DNA from: Burkholderia sp. 9120
Lineage (GTDB): Bacteria; Pseudomonadota; Gammaproteobacteria; Burkholderiales; Burkholderiaceae
Assembly: GCF_000745015.1 (NCBI RefSeq)
Contig: NZ_JQNA01000002.1
Location: forward strand, 2,480,001-2,544,000
DNA length: 64,000 nt
Direction of reading: 5' to 3'
The notes beneath the pieces are model-generated. The model ran no database searches and was not told where the DNA came from. It was given only the letters and a program-made list of their open reading frames with translations. Shown here in pieces: positions 55,526-64,000 of the stretch; within the stretch, counting starts at the first letter, position 1, and each line of letters opens with the position of its first letter. A program made the translations under genes and the position numbers.

Positions 55526-55787
55526 GGTCAAACATTTTGAGGTTTTCGCAGGAGGCATTGGAGAGCACGAACGAGGTACGCGTCTGGACGCACTAAGGTT
55601 TCAGGCTTGCCCTTTCAGTCGAAAAAGCGCTTGCGTGCTGACACGGGTCCGACGGACCTGCAACCGTCACCGACTTCGCCAGATTCCACGTTTTGGCGAC
55701 ATCGGACTGAAAGATGCACCGCCGCCCGCTCGGAAATCTTTGCGAGACGGTGGGCGTTGATGAGTTATCGGTTAATTCGAGCTATCA
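55526..55787. other. Boundary region between island and gyrB
   Basis: About 260 bp with no gene, tRNA or terminal repeat that I recognise. Composition is intermediate. It marks the right boundary of the accessory island; no direct repeat matching the left side was found by eye. Confidence 0.35.
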
Positions 55788-55823
55788 AAGAAAAAGACCC
55801 ATAAGTTTCTCAGCTCATGGGTC
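55788..55823 (-). terminator. Terminator of gyrB
   Basis: A 10-bp stem with one mismatch (GACCCATAAG with CTCATGGGTC) followed on the minus strand by a U-rich run. It lies 38 bp after the gyrB stop codon. Confidence 0.8.
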
Positions 55824-55860
55824 CCAGATTCTCAGGTTATGCGTTCAGCTACACTTCAGC

Positions 55861-58380
<2,520 letters not shown>

Positions 58381-58392
58381 TCAAAACACCAT

Positions 58393-58423
58393 AAAAACGC
58401 CAAAGGGGCACTGCGCCCCTTGG
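58393..58423 (-). terminator. Terminator of dnaN
   Basis: CCAAAGGGGC pairs with GCCCCTTGG around an ACTGC loop, with a T-rich tail on the minus strand (A-run at 58393-58397). It separates dnaN from gyrB. Confidence 0.85.
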
Positions 58424-58445
58424 TGTCTTCTCGGTATTGGACGCG

Positions 58446-59549
58446 TTAGATGCGCATCGGCATCACTACGTATTTGAACTCGTCGTTCTCGGGAATCGTG
58501 ATCAACGCGCTGGAGCTGGCGTCGCCCAGGCTCACTTGCAACATGTCGACCTTCAGGTTCGCGAGCACGTCGAGCAGATACGTGACGTTGAACCCGATAT
58601 CGACGCTGTCGCCGTCGTACGCGATTTCCAGTTCTTCCTGCGCCTCTTCCTGATCGGCGTTGGTCGACATGATCTTCAACTGGCCCGGCTCGATAATGCA
58701 GCGCACGCCCTTGAATTTGTCCGACGTCAGAATCGCGGCGCGTTGCAGCGAGCGCTGCAGTTCTTCACGGCCGATCAAAAATTGATTCTTGTGCGACTTC
58801 GGAATCACGCGCTGGAAGTCGGGGAATTTGCCTTCCACCAGTTTCGACACCAGTTCGACCTGGCCGAACGTGAACTTCACCTGCGTTTGCGCGATGTCGA
58901 TCTTCAGCGTGTCGTCGATGTCTTCCAGCAGACGCTGCAATTCCAGAATCGTCTTGCGCGGAATGATCACTTCCTGACGCGCGAACGTGCCCTCGATCTT
59001 CATCGACGAGAACGCCAGACGGTGGCCGTCGGTTGCGACTGCCATCAACTGATCGCCGTCCACTACCAGCAGCATGCCGTTCAGGTAGTAGCGAATGTCC
59101 TGCTGGGCCATCGAAAAATGGACCATGCCGAGCAACTGGCGGAACGTTTTCTGGGGAACCACGAGGTTCGCGCCGTAATCTTTAGCTTGCGCGACCGTCG
59201 GGAATTCGTCCGCCGCGAGCGTTTGCAGCGCAAAGCGGCTCTTGCCGGATTGCACGGTCAGACGCTTGTCGTTCAGCGTGAGCGTGACCTGCCCGTCGGG
59301 CATGGCGCGCAGAATGTCGAGGAGCTTTCTTGCTGCCACCGTGGTCGCCACCGAATCGCCGCCCACGCCGAAATCGGCACGCGTGGTGATCTGCAACTCG
59401 AGGTCGGTGGACAGGAACGACACGTCAGGGCCGTTCTTGGTAATCAGCAAATTGGCGAGGATCGGCAACGTATGGCGGCGTTCGACGATGCCGCTCACGG
59501 TTTGCAGCGGCCTGAGGAGGTTATCGCGTTCGGTCTTGACCAGTTGCAT
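58446..59549 (-). CDS. dnaN: DNA polymerase III sliding clamp (beta subunit)
   Basis: A 367-aa three-domain beta clamp that tethers DNA polymerase III to DNA. The N-terminus MQLVKTERDNLLRPLQTVSG, the ARKLLDILRAMPDG segment and the C-terminal DEFKYVVMPMRI are highly characteristic. I chose the ATG at 59549 to match this N-terminus. It is 220 bp downstream of dnaA, in the conserved dnaA–dnaN–gyrB order. Confidence 0.98.
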   Translation of the reverse strand: MQLVKTERDNLLRPLQTVSGIVERRHTLPILANLLITKNGPDVSFLSTDLELQITTRADFGVGGDSVATTVAARKLLDILRAMPDGQVTLTLNDKRLTVQSGKSRFALQTLAADEFPTVAQAKDYGANLVVPQKTFRQLLGMVHFSMAQQDIRYYLNGMLLVVDGDQLMAVATDGHRLAFSSMKIEGTFARQEVIIPRKTILELQRLLEDIDDTLKIDIAQTQVKFTFGQVELVSKLVEGKFPDFQRVIPKSHKNQFLIGREELQRSLQRAAILTSDKFKGVRCIIEPGQLKIMSTNADQEEAQEELEIAYDGDSVDIGFNVTYLLDVLANLKVDMLQVSLGDASSSALITIPENDEFKYVVMPMRI

Positions 59550-59769
59550 AGAGTTCCTTCGTTGATATAACGGCCTGCGCGCCTTGCCAGGCAAGCGATC
59601 CAGCTCACAGCCGTGGCCCCCCGCCGGCGCCACGCAGCGCCTGCCACAGCGTGAAATCCGCCCGCGGCCGCCGGGCGGTTAAACCTGTATTGTGCCTGAA
59701 AACAGAACCGCCTCACTAAAATGGGGGCGAGTTTGGAAATAAACAGGTCGTTTTTCCCAGTCGACTTGC

Positions 59770-61371
59770 TTAGCCCTTCAGCGTCTGCTCCAGCACGTGC
59801 AATTCGTGGTTCAGTTGCGCGTCAGTGCTGCGTTCGGCTGCGATCTTGCGCACCGCGTGCAGCACCGTGGTGTGGTCACGCCCGCCGAACAGCTCGCCGA
59901 TTTCCGGCAGGCTCTTCTGCGTCAGCTCCTTCGCCAGATACATCGCAATCTGCCGCGGCCGCGCGATGTTCGCCGGACGCTTCTTCGAATACATGTCCGC
60001 GACCTTGATGCTGTAGAAGTCCGCGACCGTCTTCTGAATGTTTTCCACCGAAATCTGGCGGTTCTGCACCGTCAGCAGGTCTTTCAGCGCTTCCTTGGTC
60101 AGTTCGATCGTGATTTCGCGGCCGTGGAACTTCGAATACGCGAGGATCTTGCGCAGCGCGCCTTCCAGCTCACGCACGTTCGAGCGCAAGTGTTTCGCGA
60201 CGAAGAACGCGACGTCCTCGTTCAGGCTCACGAACTCCGATTGCGCCTTGCGCATCAGAATCGCGACGCGCATTTCCAGCTCGGGCGGCTCGATCGCCAC
60301 CGTCAGGCCGGAGTCGAAGCGCGAGATCAGACGGTCGTCGATGCCCGAAATTTCCTTCGGATACGTGTCGCTGGTGATGATCACCTGCGCCTTGTTCGCG
60401 ACCAGCGCCTCGAACGCGTAGAAGAATTCCTCTTGTGTGCGCGACTTGCCCGAGAAGAACTGAATATCGTCGATCAGCAGCAGGTCGAGCGAGTGGTAGT
60501 AGCGCTTGAAATCGTCGAACGCCTTGCGCTGGTACGCCTTCACCACGTCGGACACATACTGTTCCGCGTGAATGTAGCGAATCCGCGCGCCGGCCTTGTC
60601 CATCAGAAGCTGGTTGCCGATCGCGTGGATCAGGTGGGTCTTGCCGAGGCCGACGCCGCCATACAGGAACAGCGGGTTGTACGAGATGCCGGGGTTATCC
60701 GCGACCTGAATCGCCGCGGCGCGCGCCAACTGGTTGGCCTTACCGGTCACGAAGTTGTCGAAGGTCAGCACCGGGTTGAGCTTCGAGCGCTCGTACATCG
60801 AATCGTTTTCGCCATTGCCGTTCGAGTTCGCGCTCTGACCCGGACGCCACGTGCGACGGGCGGCCGCGGCTTCGTTCGCGTCGAGGCTGGGCAGATCGAG
60901 GTCGGCGGCGTCTTCGGCGGCGGCGGATGCCGCGCGCGCGTTCGCATGTTGCTGCGCGGCGGCGTTCACGCCGCCGGCGCGTGTGGCATGCGCCGCTTGC
61001 ACGGCGCCGACGGCCGCGTCCACTGCGGCGCCACCGCCAGAGTTACCGCCCATTGGCGCGGATGAAGATGAAACAGTACGGGTCGAACCCGGCGACGACG
61101 TGGCCTGCGGCGCGCGCATGCCGGCTTTCGGGTCCAGAACAAATTGCACGTCGACCGGGGCTTGCCAGAAATCGCGGGCCATATCCGCGATGCGGCCGGA
61201 GAACTGGCTCTTGACCCAGTCGAGCTTGAAGCGGTTCGGCGCGGCGATGCTAAGCGTGTTCGCAGCGGCGTCGAAGGCGACCGGGGCCAACGGTTTGATC
61301 CACGTCACGTACTGCTGGGGCGTAAGCTCACGCTCCAGCAATGCGGAACAGTGTTGCCAGAAATCGTTCAT
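59770..61371 (-). CDS. dnaA: Chromosomal replication initiator DnaA
   Basis: A 533-aa initiator. Domain I (1-80) starts [20 protein letters not shown]. The linker domain II (about 80-195) is unusually long and Ala/Ser/Gly-rich. The AAA+ domain has Walker [10 protein letters not shown] at 238-246 and [12 protein letters not shown]. Domain IV has the DnaA signature [15 protein letters not shown] for box recognition. I chose the ATG at 61371; the frame upstream is open but not conserved. It is divergent from rpmH, as is usual next to oriC. Confidence 0.98.
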   Translation of the reverse strand: MNDFWQHCSALLERELTPQQYVTWIKPLAPVAFDAAANTLSIAAPNRFKLDWVKSQFSGRIADMARDFWQAPVDVQFVLDPKAGMRAPQATSSPGSTRTVSSSSAPMGGNSGGGAAVDAAVGAVQAAHATRAGGVNAAAQQHANARAASAAAEDAADLDLPSLDANEAAAARRTWRPGQSANSNGNGENDSMYERSKLNPVLTFDNFVTGKANQLARAAAIQVADNPGISYNPLFLYGGVGLGKTHLIHAIGNQLLMDKAGARIRYIHAEQYVSDVVKAYQRKAFDDFKRYYHSLDLLLIDDIQFFSGKSRTQEEFFYAFEALVANKAQVIITSDTYPKEISGIDDRLISRFDSGLTVAIEPPELEMRVAILMRKAQSEFVSLNEDVAFFVAKHLRSNVRELEGALRKILAYSKFHGREITIELTKEALKDLLTVQNRQISVENIQKTVADFYSIKVADMYSKKRPANIARPRQIAMYLAKELTQKSLPEIGELFGGRDHTTVLHAVRKIAAERSTDAQLNHELHVLEQTLKG

Positions 61372-61569
61372 CGAGTTGCTGTCGTTATGGTGTGCACGGC
61401 GGTCGCCGCTGCCCCTGTCGCGTGCGCGCAACAAGGCCCTGAGCAGCCAGGCGTAACGGCTCCAGGCGCTTGTGCCACAAGGGTTTGCGGGGCAAGCGAG
61501 CCGGAGCGGCGTGCAGGATTTTTGGGAAGTAAGGCGAGATTCTAACGCCAAATGCTACCCGGAAGGGAG

Positions 61570-61578
61570 TTATCCACA
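61570..61578 (+). promoter_or_regulatory. Perfect DnaA box in the dnaA–rpmH intergenic region
   Basis: TTATCCACA lies in the 391-bp gap between dnaA and rpmH. It may autoregulate dnaA or belong to the chromosome origin. Only one perfect box is visible here, fewer than expected for a full oriC. Confidence 0.7.
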
Positions 61579-61633
61579 GGGACGGATCATCGGCCCGAGC
61601 CAGCGCCGTCGCAGGCCGGCGAGCGCTAAACTA

Positions 61634-61662
61634 TTGACGGCCAACAGAAAACCGGTTTAAAT
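61634..61662 (+). promoter_or_regulatory. Promoter of rpmH
   Basis: TTGACG (61634-61639) and TTAAAT (61657-61662) are 17 nt apart, 100 bp upstream of rpmH on the same strand. Good sigma70 geometry. Confidence 0.65.
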
Positions 61663-61762
61663 AGCGGGTTCCGCGAAAACCAATTCTGTAAACCTCCGGC
61701 CATTGCCGCTTCAGCGATGATCGTGCGGTTATTTTTCGATCAGTCGATCAAGTGAGAGCAAC

Positions 61763-61897
61763 ATGAAACGTACTTACCAACCTTCCGTTACCCGTCGCAA
61801 GCGCACCCACGGCTTCCGCGTTCGCATGAAGACCGCAGGTGGCCGCAAGGTCATCAACGCACGTCGCGCGAAGGGCCGCAAGCGCCTCGCCATCTAA
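61763..61897 (+). CDS. rpmH: Ribosomal protein bL34
   Basis: A 44-aa ribosomal protein, [18 protein letters not shown] followed by [19 protein letters not shown], identical in pattern to bL34. It is highly basic, as expected. It is the first gene of the rpmH–rnpA–yidD–yidC operon diverging from dnaA. The gene is too short to be obvious from length alone but is unmistakable by sequence. Confidence 0.98.
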
Positions 61898-61920
61898 GGC
61901 AGGCGAGCGGATTGCGCGCT

Positions 61921-62400
61921 GTGACTGAAGCCCGCGGTGAGGCGGGAACAGGTGGGGCGCAGCAACTGGGCTCGGTTCCGTTGCGAGCGCAAGCCGCCTT
62001 CCCCAAAGCCGCAAGGCTACTGAAAACGGATGAATTTTCATCCGTTTTTCGTTTGCGCCCGTGGCGCCGCACCGCGCACTTCGTGGTGTACGGCCGGCCC
62101 ACCGGCAACGACGCACGTCTTGGCCTCGTAATCGGCAAGAAGTACGCGCCGCGCGCGGCCACGCGTAATCTGGTACGTCGAATCGCGCGTGAAGCCTTCC
62201 GGCTGCGTCGCGCGGAATTCGGCGGTTGGGATGTGCTGCTGCGTTTGCACACGCGCTTCGACAAGAAAGCTTTGCCGAGCGCCTCGTCGCCGCCTTTGAG
62301 GGCGTTGTGCCGCAGCGAAATCGAGGCGCTGCTCGACAAGGCAGCGCGCGAAATTGTCCGTCGTCAGGCGCCGCCCGCGGAAGCGCCCCAAACGGAATGA
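61921..62400 (+). CDS. rnpA: Ribonuclease P protein component
   Basis: About 159 aa; the protein cofactor of RNase P, which matures tRNA 5' ends. The conserved core is [33 protein letters not shown] and the RNR signature [20 protein letters not shown]. The start is uncertain: no ATG is available in the right place; I use a GTG at 61921, but a TTG at 61912 or an internal TTG nearer the core (which would give about 135 aa, the common length) are alternatives. It lies 23 bp after rpmH. Confidence 0.88.
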   Translation: MTEARGEAGTGGAQQLGSVPLRAQAAFPKAARLLKTDEFSSVFRLRPWRRTAHFVVYGRPTGNDARLGLVIGKKYAPRAATRNLVRRIAREAFRLRRAEFGGWDVLLRLHTRFDKKALPSASSPPLRALCRSEIEALLDKAAREIVRRQAPPAEAPQTE

Positions 62401-62505
62401 CGCTCAAGTGACTGCCCGTTGCGCCGCTTTGCGGCTCCCGCAGCCCTGCTGCGCGGGCATCCACCCGGACCTCCACGTTGCGCGGCGCTGTTAGCCGCAC
62501 CAGCC

Positions 62506-62736
62506 ATGCAAACGGTACTCTTCGCTTTATTGCGTTTCTACAAGGTTGCCGTGAGCCCAATGCTCGGCAACCGGTGCCGTTTTTACCCTTCCTGCTCTGA
62601 TTACGCGCGCGAAGCAATCCAGTATCATGGCGCCGCGCGCGGGACTTATCTCGCCGCCAGGCGTATTTGCCGTTGCCACCCGTTTTCCGCGGGCGGCATC
62701 GATCTCGTCCCGCCTCCCACTTCTGAAAAGCGCTGA
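62506..62736 (+). CDS. yidD: Membrane insertion efficiency factor YidD
   Basis: A 76-aa protein, [20 protein letters not shown], then [21 protein letters not shown] and [16 protein letters not shown]. These match YidD, an amphipathic protein helping YidC insert inner-membrane proteins. The three-Cys pattern (RCRFYPSCS and CRCHP) is typical. The ATG at 62506 begins the conserved region. It lies 30 bp before yidC. Confidence 0.93.
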   Translation: MQTVLFALLRFYKVAVSPMLGNRCRFYPSCSDYAREAIQYHGAARGTYLAARRICRCHPFSAGGIDLVPPPTSEKR

Positions 62737-62766
62737 CGCGCCGTTCCATCGACACTGAGACAACGC

Positions 62767-64000
62767 ATGGATATCAAACGCACCGTCCTATGGGTCATCT
62801 TTTTCATGTCAGCGGTCATGCTGTTCGACAACTGGCAACGCGACCACGGACGCCCGTCGATGTTCTTCCCGAGCGCCACGCCGACGCACACCGTCGGTAG
62901 CGCCGAACCGGGAACCACGACGCCGGGAACCCAGCCCGCCGATTTGCCGGCCACGAACGCAGCTGCTCCGGGCAACGCGCCGGCCGCCGCGCAATCGCAA
63001 CTGATCAAGTTCAGCACCGACGTCTATAACGGCGAGATCGACACCCGCGGCGGCACGCTGTCGAAGCTGTCGCTCGTGAAGCAAGGCGACGGCAAGACGC
63101 CGGACCTGGTGATCACGCTGTTCGACCGCACCGCGAACCATACGTATCTGGCGCGCACCGGTCTGCTCGGCGGCGATTTCCCGAACCACAACGACATCTA
63201 CACGCCGTTGCCGAACCAGCCGCACGATCTGACGGGCGACGAAAAATCGTTCCAGCTCAGCTTCGAATCGCCGGTGAAGGGTGGCGTGAAGGTCATCAAG
63301 ACCTACACGTTCACGCGTGGCAGCTATGTGATCGGCGTCGACACGAAGATCGAGAACGTCGGCACCGTGCCGGTGACGCCGTCGGTCTATATGGAACTGG
63401 TGCGTGACGATCAGCCGGTGGAAACGCCGCGCTTCTCGCACACGTTCATCGGGCCGGCTGTCTATACCGACCAGCATCACTTCCAGAAGATGACGTTCAG
63501 CGACATCGACAAGAACAAGGAAGACTTCGTCAATTCGGCCGACAACGGCTGGGTCGCGATGGTGCAGCATTACTTCGCGTCGGCGTGGATTCCGAAGCAG
63601 GGCGTGAAGCGCGACATCTACGTCGAGAAGATCGATCCGGCGTTGTATCGCGTCGGCGTGAAGCAACCGGTGGCGACGATTGCCCCGGGCCAAACGGTCG
63701 AGGTCTCCGCGCGCCTGTTCGCCGGTCCGGAAGAAGAGCGCATGCTCGAAGGCATCGCGCCGGGTCTGGAACTGGTGAAGGACTACGGCTGGGTCACGAT
63801 CATCGCGAAGCCGCTGTTCTGGCTGCTCGAGAAGATTCATAGCTATGTCGGCAACTGGGGCTGGTCGATCGTGCTGCTCACGCTGCTGATCAAGGCGGTG
63901 TTCTTCCCGCTCTCGGCCGCGAGCTACAAGTCGATGGCGCGCATGAAGGCGATCACGCCGCGTATGCAGGCGCTGCGCGAACGCTTCAAGGGCGATCCGC
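62767..64000 (+). CDS. yidC: Membrane protein insertase YidC (partial, runs off the window)
   Basis: The first 411 codons of YidC, open to the window edge. The N-terminus [20 protein letters not shown] is the first membrane segment with its signature, followed by the large periplasmic beta-sandwich domain (about 60-340) and the start of the conserved insertase core: [20 protein letters not shown] and [20 protein letters not shown]. It inserts and folds inner-membrane proteins with or without Sec. The rest lies outside the window. Confidence 0.97.
   Translation, partial: MDIKRTVLWVIFFMSAVMLFDNWQRDHGRPSMFFPSATPTHTVGSAEPGTTTPGTQPADLPATNAAAPGNAPAAAQSQLIKFSTDVYNGEIDTRGGTLSKLSLVKQGDGKTPDLVITLFDRTANHTYLARTGLLGGDFPNHNDIYTPLPNQPHDLTGDEKSFQLSFESPVKGGVKVIKTYTFTRGSYVIGVDTKIENVGTVPVTPSVYMELVRDDQPVETPRFSHTFIGPAVYTDQHHFQKMTFSDIDKNKEDFVNSADNGWVAMVQHYFASAWIPKQGVKRDIYVEKIDPALYRVGVKQPVATIAPGQTVEVSARLFAGPEEERMLEGIAPGLELVKDYGWVTIIAKPLFWLLEKIHSYVGNWGWSIVLLTLLIKAVFFPLSAASYKSMARMKAITPRMQALRERFKGDP

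Overview
The window is chromosomal DNA from a GC-rich betaproteobacterium of the Burkholderia/Paraburkholderia type. This is inferred from the gene set: rsmB–DUF4390–ntrY–ntrX, def–fmt, GTP-dependent pckG, eutBC with an APC-type permease, and the origin cluster gyrB–dnaN–dnaA | rpmH–rnpA–yidD–yidC at the right end. Most genes left of 41.7 kb and right of 55.8 kb look like high-GC core or ordinary accessory genome. Transcription diverges at about 61.4-61.8 kb (dnaA leftward, rpmH rightward), as expected for the neighbourhood of a chromosome 1 origin.

Left to right. 0-8.7 kb is a leftward block: tRNA-Phe, an NtrY/NtrX-like two-component pair behind rsmB and a DUF4390 gene, htpX, a LysE-type exporter, fmt and def. 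9-13.6 kb runs rightward: dprA, a thioredoxin-like gene and topB. 13.8-20 kb holds a LysR regulator, pckG, a D-2-hydroxyacid dehydrogenase behind a perfect CRP-type palindrome, a patatin, a hotdog thioesterase and tRNA-Lys. 20-26 kb has a second LysE exporter, an AraC regulator, an amino-acid binding protein, a PLP aminotransferase and dbpA. 26-29 kb is a cadR/cadA metal-efflux pair around a MerR-type operator. 29-36 kb is an ethanolamine/aldehyde module: EutR-like regulator, sigma54-type promoter, acetaldehyde dehydrogenase, DUF779, eutC, eutB and an ethanolamine permease. 37-40.5 kb has a retron-like reverse transcriptase after a 584-bp gene-free leader, then small envelope genes.

41.7-55.5 kb is an accessory island beside gyrB. 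An IS21-family element (41692-44161) joins a beheaded secreted-protein gene on one side to a tail-less hsdR on the other, with no target duplication, so it looks like a deletion or recombination junction. Then come hsdS and hsdM, and a visibly AT-richer block with two facing modules. The first is an XRE regulator divergent from DUF4031, MazG-like and uracil-DNA-glycosylase-like genes. The second is a tightly overlapped operon: small ORF, XRE regulator, an ImmA/IrrE metallopeptidase fused to a chagasin-like (I42) cysteine-protease-inhibitor domain, an intracellular papain-like (C1) peptidase, and a thymidylate-synthase-like enzyme.

The second module is the most interesting part of the window. 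A papain-family protease and a protein carrying a papain-inhibitor fold are encoded back to back under an XRE/ImmA-type switch and a perfect 19-bp operator overlapping the -10. This suggests an undescribed inducible defence or stress system in which the inhibitor restrains the protease and the metallopeptidase relieves repression or inhibition. That function is inference; the domains, overlaps and operator are read directly from the sequence.
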